A DNA stretch of 64,000 nt from Glandiceps talaboti (Eukaryota; Hemichordata; Enteropneusta; Spengelidae), in assembly GCF_964340395.1 (NCBI RefSeq), contig NC_135558.1, positions 25,019,288 through 25,083,287 of the forward strand, written 5' to 3'. The notes under the pieces were generated by a model. That model was not told the origin of the DNA, did not search any database, and saw only the letters and a program-made list of their open reading frames with translations. Positions 21,707 to 34,450 of the stretch are shown here, piece by piece. A program made the translations under genes and the position numbers. Position 1 is the stretch's first letter. The number at the start of each line of letters is the position of its first letter.

Positions 21707-22364
21707 TGTCTTACCTAGCTACCACACTAGTTACAGAACATGTCATGTAAATGCCTGGCTGTTTCACAATCAATGCTTCACTTATATTGCACTTTGAGGG
21801 AAAAGTGAAATAGTTTATAAAAGAAGTTAATCTAATTGTTCTACTCACGATCGTCAGTATGAACTTGTCAGAAGGGATTAATACACTTTCTATTTCGGAT
21901 ACTACATGTTATTGACACTACAAATCACCACATCTCATGAGATTCCAGTTTCTGTTATACCCTAGGTATGACCACCTAAAGTTCTCTGACGTACCGGTGA
22001 CTTTACTATACATGCAATATTAATAATGTCCCTGTACCAATGTTACGGGCCCATTTTTATGTGACATGGGAAACTCATTTAAAACTTACATTTACGTTAG
22101 CTTTTCAAAGCTGGGAAATATTACCTCAAAGGTTATGAATAACCTAAAAGTTGCCTTAATAGAAACAAAAAACACTCCAGATCTGTCAGGACGACAACCC
22201 CCAAGGACTTCCTCAGCGCCAGAGGTCAAAGAGGTCAGTGAGTTTTTGTCGACCCGATCGTATTTTTCTAATTCAAAAATTGGTCTTCTAGTTCAAGTGT
22301 GGGTGTTCTAATTCAAGTGTTGGTCTTCTAATTCAAGTGTCGGTCTTCTAATTCAAAAATCGGT
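19281..22364. other. Unannotated region with simple repeats
   Basis: No gene recognised. Contains a C homopolymer of about 17 (about 20599-20615) and three (AT)n runs (about 20997-21010, 21344-21377 and 21643-21697). The ends of 22250-22365 carry three imperfect repeats of gttcaagtgtggtcttctaa-like sequence leading into the satellite. Confidence 0.4.
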
Positions 22365-22970
22365 CTCCTATACTATACTATACTATACTATACTATACTA
22401 TACTATACTATACTATACTATATTATACAGAATGGTATTGTATACTATACACTACATTATACTATACTATATACCATACTATACAATATATACTATATAC
22501 TATACTATGCTATATACTATATACCATGCTATACTATATAGTATACTATACTGTATACTATACTATACAATATATACTATATATTATACTATGCTTTTTA
22601 TATATACATGTATTATGCTATACTATACTATAGTATACTCTACTATACTATACTATATCATACTATACTATATACTATACTATACTATACTATACTATAC
22701 TATACTATACTATACTATACTACTAGTATACTATACTATACTATACTATACTACTAGTATACTATACTATACTATACTATACTATACTATACTATACTAT
22801 ACTATACTATACTATACTACTAGTATACTATACTATACTATACTATACTATACTATACTATAGTATATACAATAGTATATACTATACTACATTATAGTGT
22901 AGTGTAGGGTAGTGTAGTGTAGTGTAGTGTAGTGTAGTGTAGTGTAGTGTAGTGTAGTATTGAGGAGTGT
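22365..22970. repeat. (ACTAT)n satellite block, then (GTGTA)n
   Basis: Pentanucleotide satellite, nearly pure ACTAT on the plus strand to about 22865. It then switches to a related five-base unit, tagtg, at about 22893-22960. Long open frames here arise because the five-base unit translates as a Tyr/Ile/Leu repeat without stops. They are not genes. Confidence 0.95.
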
Positions 22971-24054
22971 TGTATTTCCGTATTTGTTTGCCCAGAGTTT
23001 ACTTGTATTGTTCATCAAATAGAGATGCCAGTATTATGATAGTAGACTCAGGTTACTAGTATTTATTTCTGTTTCATTATAGCCTCTTTTCGCCAGTTTC
23101 CCGGTGAAGAATTTAATTTTCTTTTGAAATTCTTTTTCGTTACTACTTGTTCGTATGTATCTGATCGTTTGACCCTTAATGGACCCTTTGAAGACTGAGT
23201 TCGGGCGGCAGTATTACCTGTGTAAATATTGGAATGAGTTTTGATATCCAATACTTTGTGTTATTGGTGGCATTTGTGGATTGTGATGTTGCTTCCGTAT
23301 CTGAGCTTTCCAACGAAAATTTGAAAGTTGGATGTATTTGGTTTATTTTTTCACTCAGATTATTTAGTTCAACTTGGGTGCCACAAAATATCATGAAAAC
23401 GCCACCCCTGAAATGTGTCCAGAGTGATATTTTATCCGTGTAGATTTCAATAATGCGACTTTCCAGTTCATGGAATGTCGGCTATTTCGGGTGATGCCCA
23501 AGAGCCAATGCACATGCATGTTTGTTTGTAGAATTCTCCTTTAAATTTAAATGTGTTTTTCTTGAGAATCACATAATAGTTTTAGGAGATACACAGGTGG
23601 TGGTTTTGGAATGATATAGTCGATTGTTTGTGTAACTGGTGAGTCAAGTGCTTCAACAACTGACTGCATTGCGCCAGACTGCAAAGAATGTGTGTACATA
23701 CCACATTTAAAGTGAGTAGTATCCAATTTTCAGGAACTACATACAGTAGCTTCTGATGCCATGTGATGATACACTTTGTGCAAGTGTGAGACATATCTCG
23801 CTGGACACCCACACATGAGATCCCATTGGTCTTCAACACAACATACAGTCTCTATATTAACGGATCGCATCTACGAGATGCAATAACTAAACACTGGGAC
23901 GTAATAGCAGACAATTGAATGAGATAATATGAAATCAATTATATCCAAAAAGACCAATCATAGCACAGAAGCGAAACATAAACTTAAAAGACAAATAGGT
24001 CAACACTCAATTGCAGCATTCCGAATTTAAAAATCTAGCGGAAATAGAACGAGA
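22971..24054. other. Non-satellite island between satellite blocks
   Basis: About 1.1 kb of ordinary-looking sequence between two satellites. Open frames at 23063-23394 and 23582-23839 (minus) have no recognised domain, and no exon is supported. Confidence 0.35.
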
Positions 24055-25422
24055 TAATAGTATAATATAGTATAGTATAGTATAGTATATAGTACAATAT
24101 ATAGTATATAGCACAGTCTAGTATATAGTATAGTATAGTATAGTATATAGTATAGTATATAGTACAGTATAGTATAGTATAGTCTAGTATATAGTATATA
24201 GTATATAGTAAAGACAAGTATATAGTACAGTATATAGTCTAGTATATAGTACAGTATAGTATAGTATAGTCTAGTATATAGTATAGTATAGTATAGTATA
24301 GTATATAGTTTAAAGTAAAGACAAGTATATAGTACAGTATATAGTATAGTATATAGTACACGAGTATATAGCATAGTGTAGTGTATAGTATAGAATAGTA
24401 TAGTATAGTGTAGTATATAGTACAGTATATAGCATAGTCTAGTATATAGTATAGTATAGAATAGTATAGTATATTAGAGTATATAGTATAGTGTAGTGTA
24501 GTATATAGTATAGTATAGTATAGCATAGTATAGTATAGTAAAGTCTAGTCTAGTATATAGTACAGTCTAGTATAGCATATAGTATAGCATAGTCTAGTTT
24601 AGTATATTATAGTATATAGTATATAGCATAGTAAAATACATAGTTATTAGCATAGTGTAGTATATAGTACAGTACGGTATAGTTTAATATATAGTATATA
24701 GCATAGTATAATATATAGTATAGTATAGTATACTATAGTATATAGTATAGTATAGTATATAATATAGTATAATATAGTGTAGTATACTATATAGTACAAT
24801 ATATAGTATATATCATAGTCTACTATATAGTACAGTATAGTATAATATACCATATACTATACAATACTATCCTATGCTATAATATATACCATACACTATA
24901 CTATACTATATACTCTACTATATAATATACTATATTATACTATATACTACACTTGCCTATATACTATACTATACAACACTACACTATGCTATATTCAATA
25001 TACTCTACTATACACTACTATATTATACCATACTATACTATACTATACTAGAATATACTATCCTATACTATACTATACTATACTATACTATACTATACTA
25101 TACTATACTAATTTTATACGATACTATACTTGACTATACTATACTATACTATACTATACTATACTAATTTTATATGATACTATACTTGACTATATACTAT
25201 ATACAATAGTATAGGTATACAATAATATTATAGTATAGTATTGTACAGTATATAGTATAGTATATTATATAGTACGGTATGCTATAGTATACTATACTAT
25301 AACCTACACTATACTATATTCCATATACTAGTATATTATACCATACTATACTATACTATACTACACGACACTATACCATATACCATATACTCTACTATAC
25401 TCTATTATACTATAGTATACTT

Positions 25423-25540
25423 AAGCAATAAACCACACCCTGGGGATGGTATACCACTCGGTTTTGAGCAGTGAACTCAATATATTTCGTTCACTGGTCA
25501 AAACCGAGTGGTATACCATTCCCAGGGGTGGTTTATCGCT
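25423..25540. repeat. Long hairpin in the left arm block
   Basis: Arms of about 53 bp (agcaataaaccacaccctgg... and ...ccaggggtggtttatcgct) pair with few mismatches around a loop of about 12 nt (tcaatatatttc). The palindrome ggtatacc lies in each arm. The mirrored copy is at 58379-58495. Confidence 0.85.
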
Positions 25541-25770
25541 ATTATATTATACCAGTATATTGAAACTGTCGGAAACAAGATAAGACGCAACATTTTCTGG
25601 TTTCATTTGTGCCCCCATCCCTGCGCGGACTATAACGTTCGTAGACGAACAGTGAGAGAACATCAAAATTTGGACACATGCCAACTGCGCATTATCGCTC
25701 ATTTTAGACGCGCTAGTTCGATGCCTAGATCAATCAGATCTCTCGATTTGTGCCATCAATATACTGGACT
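25423..25770. repeat. Non-satellite block inside the left arm
   Basis: 348 bp of complex sequence inside the satellite, present as the reverse complement at 58149-58495. It starts with a long hairpin (25423-25540), followed by about 230 bp containing ctgcgcggactataacgttc. A short open frame exists in each copy, but the readings are not conserved as protein. Confidence 0.9.
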
Positions 25771-27985
25771 GTATACGATACTATATACCACATACTCTAC
25801 TATACTATAATCTACTACACTATACTATACTATACTATACTATGCACTATACTAGACTCTATACTATATACAATAGTGTAGGTATAGAATAATATTATAG
25901 TATATTATTGTACAGTATATAGTAGAGTATATTATATAGTACTGTATGGTATAGTATGCTATACTATACACTACACTATAATATACACTATACACTATAT
26001 TCCATATACTCTACTATACTCTAGTATATTATACTATACTATACTATACTAGACTATACTATGCTTTGCTATGCTATACTATATACCATATGCTCTACTA
26101 TACTCTACTATACTATACTATACTAGACTATATATGATAGTATAGGTATAGAATAATATTATAGTATTGTATTGTACAGTATATAGTATAGTACGGTATG
26201 GTATAGTATGCTATACTATACACTAAACTATACTATATTCCACATACTCTACTATACTCTAGTATATTATACCATAATATACTATACTATACTATACTAT
26301 ACTATACTATTATATACTACAATATACAATACTATACTATGCAATGCTATACTATATACCATATACTATACTTTACTATATACCATACTATATGATATAC
26401 TATGCTATACTATACTACACTACACTATACTATATTCCACATACTCTACTATACTCTAGTATATTATACCATAATATACTATACTATACTATACTATACT
26501 ATACTATTATATACTATAATATACAATACTATACTATGATATGCTATACTATATACCATATACTATACTTTACTATATACCATACTATATGATATACTAT
26601 GCTATACTATACTACACTACACTATACTATATACTCTACTATATTATACTATACTATACTATTCTATACTATATAATATACTATATTATATTATATACTA
26701 CACTATACTATGTACTATACTATACTACACAAAATAACATATACTCTACTATACTATACTATGTACTATTCTATACTACCAGTATACTATACTATATATT
26801 ATACTACATAATGTACTATACTAGACTATATATAATATATACTATATATTATAGTATAGGTATCGAATAATATAGCAAGGTATTGTACAGTATATAGTAT
26901 ACTAGTAGTATAGAATAGTATAGTATAGTATGGTATAGTATAGTATACAGTATAATATAATATAGTATAGTATATAGTACAGTATATAGCATAGTCTAGT
27001 ATATAGTATAGTATAGAATAGTATAGTTTATGGTATATAGCATAGCATAGTATAGTATAGTATAATATAGTATAGTACATTGTACAGTACAGTGTAGTAT
27101 ATTATAGTATAGTGTAGTATAGTACAGTATAGTATAGTGCAGAATAGTAAAGTATAGAATATAGTACATAGCATAATAAAATACATAGTATATAGTATAG
27201 TATAATATATAGTACAGTACATAGCATTATAGCATTATAGTCTGGTATATAGTACAGTATAGTATAGTATAGTTTAGTATAGTATAGTTTAGTATATACA
27301 TGCAGTATAGTATAGTATACTATATAGTATAGTATAATATAGTATAGTATACTATATAGTACAGTATATAGTATAGTCTGGTATATAGTATACTATACTA
27401 TATAGTAGAGTATACTATACTATATACCATATACTATACTATACTATACACTATAATTTACTATATACCATACTATATGATATACTATACTATACTTGAC
27501 TTAATACTATACTATACTACACTATACTATATTCCATATACTCTACTCTACTATATTATACCACACTATACTATATTATATTATACTATGCTATCATGCT
27601 ATACACCATATACTATACTATATTATATAATATACTATATTATACTATATACTATACTTGACTATATACGATACTATACTACACTATGCTATATACCATA
27701 TACTATACTATACTCTACTATACTACACTATATACCATATACTATACTTTACTCTACTATACTACACGACTATATACCATATACTATACTCTACTATACT
27801 ATACTATACTAGACTACCATACTAGACTATATACTATATACTATAGTATAGGTATAGAATATTATAGTATAGTATTGTACAGTATATAGTATAGTATAAT
27901 ATAGTATATAGTATATAGCATAGCATAGTATATAGTATATAGTCTTGTATAGTTTATAGTATAGTACCATACACTATTATAAGCC

Positions 27986-28859
27986 CAGTGGATGTATTTG
28001 TATTGAACAAAATGTTCACTTGGTAAGCCCACATAGGGCAAGTAAATAAATAAAACAAACTATACTATACTTTGTACTTGATCTCTTTTTCATTATCATT
28101 TGTGTCAATATGACTTGAAATGATTTAAACTTTTGACACCCTAAAATTAGTGATACTTTTATGATATAACTAAGTTGTGTTTTACTTATGAACGGTGCTC
28201 TAAATGGCCTCCAAAAGGTGTTCATTTTTCAAAAGATCTTACCATGGGAGGGGGACACCCCCTCCCATTTGTATAGCATGCACGCATGGGCATAGCATGC
28301 ACTTCTCCCGACACTTTTTCAAGTTCTCTCCCTACTTTGAAACTTACTGAAACCCCTAGGTTTACAATTATGTTAATTTCATTTCTAATAATGTACTTTA
28401 TAATTAGCTGAATTAATCTATAATGATAATAGTTCACTCAATCTAAGAGATATCCTAGAACTTTTGGTTACTAAAACCATGAATATTTTGCACAGCTATG
28501 AACAGACAATCATACTTATCATAGGGTTCCTGCCTAAAGAGCTTTATATATTACAAGAAAGAACAAGAAGAATATTTCTTGTCAACAGATGTGGGGGGGG
28601 GGGGGGGGGGCAGTGTTTTTTTATTTGTCAGCAGGGGTGGGGTGAACAAGAAGTCAGCGTAAAATCTGATCGCTCCCTAAAATCAGTCTCATTCAACAAC
28701 AAAAAATAAAAATAAATCAAATAAAATGAAATCATTCACCACTTACATGCTAGCTTCACTCTGTGTAAAACATGTAAAATTGTCAGATATATAGAAGTCC
28801 ACACTAGTTTTCTGTTCATTTTACATTTTATTACTTATTAATATTATCCATGATTTAAG
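27986..28859. other. Unannotated sequence right of the left arm
   Basis: No gene recognised. Contains a G homopolymer of about 18 (28591-28609). Confidence 0.35.
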
Positions 28860-30480
28860 TTATATGACTATATCTCTTTGCAATATCCAAAATTTTTCTA
28901 ATGACAAAAGATTGTGTCTTTTAACATTCTCATTTAACAAGTGCTTGAAGTACAAATTACAAAAACACATGTGTGTTTACACCAACGAAGAGAGCCAAGA
29001 GACAAGATTAAACAAAATTCACATTTTTATACCTAATTTTCATGTCACTGATGAGATCATCATATGCTTAACACTTCTTCATCTATGCACCCCAAGAGCC
29101 ATTCAAATTAATTTCCAGCTCATTACTTTTGGAATTAAAGATTATTTTACCAAAAAGACACATTTTAGCCATAATTTGCATATCAATAATGGAATCATCA
29201 TGTTCTGAATAATTCTTAAAGCAATAAAAAAAAATAATTGTTTGATTCCGGTTATCTGACCCTGCCTAGTTTTTCACTGCCGACCCTAACCTTTTTATTA
29301 ACAAGTTCAAGAAAAAAATTGTAACATCACAAAAATTATGAAGTCTCGCAAGAATTGGTGGATGCACAAACTGACATCAATTTAAAAAGACAATATAAAA
29401 CTTTTCTTCCAAAATGTAATGACTGTACATCTGATGAGAAGAAACCAAAAACAGATAGCATATGGAGAACAATGAAAAACATAACTACCTCAGATATGAA
29501 AAAAAATATTTAGAAAAAAAGAAATATAAAATGGCATTGTAGCACAACTATTGTTTTCCAAAATACTGCCAATGGCGATGTAGCACAACTGTAGTTTTTT
29601 AAAATATTTATCCATATGCTAGTCCATTCTAAAAATAGGTGTTCATTTGTTGAATGACTATCCAGTTGCCTATCCAACCATGTTATGTTTGTCACATATG
29701 TGATTATTGGGCTGTTGCCATGGGCGGGGCCACTGTTGCTAGGGATATTTGCATACATTTTTTGAATGTTTACTAACTGCCTACCAGATGGTGTTCTTAT
29801 TTAACCAAAATATACTGCCATTTGGTTGTTGCTAAGGCCATGGTCATGGTTGCTAGGGCCAATTGTGTCAAACTATTCTAAAGGAAATCTGCAGAACAAC
29901 ACTTCTAGAACCATCTCACCAAATTTCAGTTTCCCTGACCAAGTACTTTTTGAGATATAAATTTTTGACCAATTTACATGTTTACACCTAATTTGGATGT
30001 TACTGATGAGATCATTATATGCTTAATATTTCTTCATCTATACACCGGCAGATACATCCCTGTTAAAAGTTCATCCCAATCTACTGAGTAGTTTTGGAAT
30101 TGTAGGTTTTTAACCAAAAAGCCCTACTTTGCATATTACACATGGAAACATCATGTCATGAACAAATCTTAATTTACACACCCCTGAGAATGTTCCCACC
30201 AAATTTCAGGCCAATCTGCCCAGTAGTTTTGTAGTTTAAATTCTTTGACAAAAATCACATTTTTGACCCAAAACCCATATATCTGATGTGATCATTTTCA
30301 TTTGAACAATTTCACTACTAGACATCCAATATAACATGACCACCAAGTATCAAAGAAATCGGACTGCAGTATTCGACTAAGTTGTTTACACACACACACA
30401 CACACTCTTCATTTCAATTGTATTAAAAATGTTCAAAATAGAGCTCATGTCCTTGTGCACAACTAATTGATTTAAGATCT
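28860..30480. repeat. Diverged ~200-bp repeat modules
   Basis: Related modules recur: atgagatcatcatatgctta, then cttcatctatgcacc (about 29050-29095), and atgagatcattatatgctta, then cttcatctatacacc (about 30007-30050), each followed by a caat/ctactgagtagttttggaat-type segment. The array ends in (AC)n at about 30389-30406. This is the pattern of an old tandem-modular interspersed repeat. Confidence 0.6.
29239..29455. repeat. Dispersed repeat, second copy at 39036-39250
   Basis: taattgtttgattccggtta, then attatgaagtctcgcaagaa and gtacatctgatgagaag match caataattgtttggttcctt, then attgtgaagtctcacgagaa and atacatctgataggaag at 39030-39240, in the same orientation. The copies are roughly 75% identical, so old. 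Confidence 0.65.
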
Positions 30481-30728
30481 AAATTTCTGTTTTACTACAC
30501 ATAGAGTCTGAAGTTATTTTTTTTCTCTTAGAGACGAGCAAAACAACAGCTTCTTTGAATAGGACATCTGTTATGTACTGTGTAACAAACCTGTAAGAGA
30601 TAAGAAAGTTAACAAAGGATTAATACATTTATTGTTAAACTCTAAAACTTGCAAATATTTATGGTCAAAGTATTGGTGTAGTATTTGATCATGATTTCTT
30701 TTGCTAGTTATGTTTCTGTTAAATGAGA

Positions 30729-32880
30729 TTTGGAAAAGAGCAAAGTTTGCAAGGCTAGGTACATGTAACTCTGGTGTCCGGTCTCACAGTTATATGTACA
30801 TGCTAAAAATCAAAATGGCTGACATTTTTCTATCAAATTTTAGTAGTTTAGTCTAAGATGGATAGAAATAGGTGAAAAACAGTGACAGTGTAGCATGAAT
30901 CAATTTGGAAAAGAGTATAGTTTGTAAGGCTAGGTAACTCTGGTGTCTGGTCTCCTAGTTACATGCTAAAAATCAAAATGGCTGACATTTTTCTATCAAA
31001 TTTTAGTAGTTTAGTCTAAGATGGATAGAAATAGGTGAAAAACAGTGACAGTGTTATTGTAGCATGAATCAATTTGGAAAAGAGTATAGTTTGTAAGGCT
31101 AGGTAACTCTGGTGTCTGGTCTCCTAGTTACATGCTAAAAATCAAAATGGCTGACATTTTTCTAACAAATTTTAGTAGTTTAGTCTAAGATGGATAGAAA
31201 TAGGTGAAAAACAGTGACAGTGTTGTTGTAGCATGAATGAATTTGGAAAAGAGTATAGTTTGTAAGGCTAGGTAACTCTGGTGTCTGGTCTCCTAGTTAC
31301 ATGCTAAAAATCAAAATGGCTGACATTTTTCTAACAAATTTTAGTAGTTTTATCTAAGATGGATAGAAATAGGTGAAAAACAGTGACAGTGTTGTTGTAG
31401 CATGAATGAATTTGGAAAAGAGTATAGTTTGTAAGGCTAGGTAACTCTGGTGTCTGGTCTCCTAGTTACATGCTAAAAATCAAAATGGCGGCAGGGTTCT
31501 CCACAATTTTGTAAAATACAGGGGCGCCCTAATTTGCATATTTATTTGCATATCATTAGCATATTTCCAGATCATAATATTAGGAAGTGAAAAAAGTTTC
31601 CAAAATCAAAAACTCCTATTTTATTCATTCAGCAAACTAAAATGCACTGAAATGTATTGAGATCACCAATTTCCAAACCTTTAACATAATTCACAATGTA
31701 AAAATTTCAGGAAGGAGGTTGACAGTTACACAAACGATGTTATAGTAATGTTGGCAAGCATGTTTTACACACAGGAGTGACAACACATGGCATTGTTGAT
31801 GTACATGTATGCACCTCTAGGCTAGCTATCACTTAGTTTTGAGTTGTTGGTTTCACCTTGTAAATGTGCATGTCATTCATAAAAATTAATTGAAAACAAT
31901 TCATTTCCCTTTATTTCTCTAAAATTTGATATCCTTTTAATTTTCATGAATGGAAAATGATTTTTCATCCAAATTTGCCGGAAATACGTACATTTTTAAT
32001 GTGACGAATTTGGGCTAAGAATAACCGTATACGTTCAGTGCAAATGTACAGTAACAAACATGGCTGCCACATCGGAGCTACCTCGTGGTACTACGATCGC
32101 GATTCACATCCAAACGTGATCATTTAGGACATAAATTTTACCATGGTGGAACCGTACCGGAGTAGTTATTTCTAAAGAACATGTATAAATTTTAGGATTT
32201 TGTTCGTATTTATCGATACAATGCGAAAATTGTCGTGACATCGTACATCGTATGCGTACTGTATTGCGTATACGGGAAGGCTTGGAAATTACCGGCTTGA
32301 TATACCAGGCCATAGAAACTACCAACGTACCGTCTTCTACTTTACGATGGTACTACATTTACTGTTTTTGTTTCGGCTACCATTGTTATAATCAAGGCGA
32401 TAAATAAGTTCATAAATGATGATAGACACAGTGTCGCTGTTCACTTCCTTCATTAACGGCATTGAATAGAATCTCTTGAAGACGTTCACACCAAAACAAA
32501 GGGGCGCTGAACGCAAACTGAGGGGCGGTTCTGTAAACAGAGGGGTGGTCCATGAAAACAGAGGGGCGCCCCTCAAAAACCCCTCGTGGAGAACACTGGG
32601 CGGACATTTTTCTAACAAATTTTAGTAGTTTAGTCTAAGATGGATAGAAGTAGGTGAAAAACAGTGACAGTGTTGTTGTAGCATGAATGAATTTGGAATA
32701 GAGCATAGTTTGTAAGGCTAGGTATAACTCTGGTGTCTGGCCTCATACAAAAATGTAGTTACATTTGTACATGTTTAAAACGAAAATTGCGAACATTTTT
32801 GTAATAAATTTTAGTACTTTAGTCTAAGATTGGTGAAGGAAGGTCAAAAACAAGGAAAGAGTTGATTTAGAATCCACCAG
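30729..32880. repeat. 169-bp tandem array, interrupted by a transposon
   Basis: tttggaaaagagtatagttt starts at 30904, 31073, 31242 and 31411, a period of exactly 169 bp, with a diverged unit starting near 30729. After the insertion at 31492-32598 the array resumes, with the next unit start at 32692. The distance 31411-32692 is 169 + 1112. Confidence 0.9.
31492..32598. mobile_element. 1,107-bp DNA transposon with 5-bp target duplication
   Basis: Ends cagggttctccac and gtggagaacactg are 13-bp inverted repeats with one mismatch. The flanking ggcgg is duplicated at 31487-31491 and 32599-32603. Removing the element plus one ggcgg (1,112 bp) restores a 169-bp unit exactly. No transposase is visible, so it is non-autonomous. 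The superfamily is not assigned: hAT elements often begin CAG but duplicate 8 bp. Confidence 0.85.
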
Positions 32881-34130
32881 TTTGGAAAGAGCTTGTTTTG
32901 TCAAGAATGATAGCCCTGTGAAACTTACAAGTGTGTCTCTGAATTGTCTTTTATATGCTGATGAGTCTCTACCACTAGAAATTAAAGTTGAGTTGCAAAG
33001 TTGTTTATTTAAATTACATTATTTTGTACAAAGTAGAAAATAATAATCAACATTAAGAAATCAAGGTCATATGTAAATACAGGAAATCCAAATTTTATTT
33101 TTTATAATTTTACTCTCGACAATGTAAGCCTAAGAGAATACTGTTTTCTTGGTATCATTATTTCTTCTAACAGTAAATTTAAACAAAACCTCAATAACTT
33201 GAAGTTTAAATCCACGAGAGCTCTCTTAAGTTCATGTATAACTATTTCTTCTAACTAGAGTATTTCTATTGATGTGGCTTTAGATCTCTTTGATTGTTTA
33301 ATTGTTGCTATTGTGACATACAGATGTGAAGTTTGGGGTTATGAAATTGAGAAATTTTCAGATTCTTGTTGATGTTTTTTTTTCTTTTTATAGATTTCTA
33401 CTTTGGGTTTCTTATAAGGTATCAAAATGTGGTCCCACTAATTTCACTGTCATTAAACTTCTGTTAAAGTATTGGTATAGATTAATTGTCGATGGACAAT
33501 TTATTGTGAGCAGCCTACATTTGTTCTATGTGTTATTCAACATGGGGTATTTATATTTTATTATTAGAAACTTACTTGTTAAATATAATGAGAACAGTGT
33601 GTGGTCAAATCTTTGCAGGTTTAATTATACTAGGAAGGTTCATCATAATTTTATGACTTATGTCTAGAATTTTGTAATCATGGTACAGGGAATTACATAA
33701 TGACATTAGAAGTTAAGAAAAAAGTACTAATAAAAACAAAATGAGAACATTTAGATTATTTAAAACAGCTTTTGGTTTTGAGAAACATCTTCTGCAAATT
33801 AAAAATCCAGTTGGTAGAAGACTAGTGACTAAATTTAGAATTTTGGATTATAATATTTATATTGAGTTGGGGAGATGGTGTACTCCTAAGATTCCTGTAC
33901 ATGATGAAAGAATCTTTAAATTTTGTCAAATTATGCGGTAGAAGATGAATTTCATCATTTCATTCTTTGTTCTCATTATACAAATTAAAGAAAGGCACTT
34001 ATTCTTCTTCTTTTTCATTAGATAATTCAAATTTTCATTCAGTTTCTGCATATTTTGACCTCAGATGATAGACATCCTCTTGGAAACTTTCTAGTCGATG
34101 TAAACAGTGCTCCATCAGTTGGTTAAAACA
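32880..34130 (+). pseudogene. Decayed LINE reverse transcriptase fragment
   Basis: Translation across stops and frameshifts shows the second half of a non-LTR RT: LLYADE (degenerate YADD catalytic box, about 32950), REYCFLGIIISS (about 33130-33170, matching the 'YLGI' thumb motif), ALDLFDCLIVAIVTYRCEVWG (about 33280-33345), and a terminal EDEFHHFILCSHY zinc-binding-like motif (about 33940). Many stops make it an old, dead copy of a CR1/L2/Jockey-type element. Confidence 0.7.
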
Positions 34131-34450
34131 TGGAAGTGGGTTATACTTCCATGGTTAAAAGAATATATTTTAATCATTTTATTTCTGCATGTTATTTTTG
34201 TATGCTTTACCATGCATGTAAAGATTGACTGACTGTAGACACAGCTGAGAATACAGTACTACTACCAGTATCAATGCCTGTTGTTACACTTCATGCTAGT
34301 CACTAGGAAAGCTCAGAAAACTGTCTATGTATACACAATCTTGCATGGTTCTCTTCAAAACATCGTTCATTCCAACAGCTGTGTTTATTCAAAACTCATT
34401 ATATGGCCCATTTTAAACCCACAGAATGTTAATTGTACTTGTGTCAATAG

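Larger units (their letters stand above)
24055..27985. repeat. Left inverted satellite arm
   Basis: (ATAGT)n and (ACTAT)n pentanucleotide satellite in alternating strand-specific domains: ATAGT to about 24850, mostly ACTAT to 25200, mixed, then back. Diagnostic variants inside it recur as exact reverse complements in 55031-59760. Examples are the segment around 27180-27440 (tagcattatagcattatagt) against 55430-55680, and the (cttgtcttt) marker near 24316 against 59736. The interior end is near 27895-27985, and the outer end at about 24055 is abrupt against unique sequence. Confidence 0.9.

Noticed and set aside
22432-22863. Long Tyr/Ile/Leu open frames in the satellites (also 24027-27889, 55041-56083, 58487-63389)
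   Set aside because: They are translations of a five-base repeat that lacks stops in several frames. No start context, domain or conservation.
24055-27895. Satellite arms as the terminal inverted repeats of the Polinton
   Set aside because: Would require a ~35-kb Polinton with 13 kb of non-coding DNA, other repeats and a host-like exon inside it. The right arm also cuts a Polinton ORF. Not excluded, but not supported.
30729-32880. Regularly spaced repeats as a CRISPR array
   Set aside because: The 169-bp units are repeated in full with no unique spacers, and the genome is animal.
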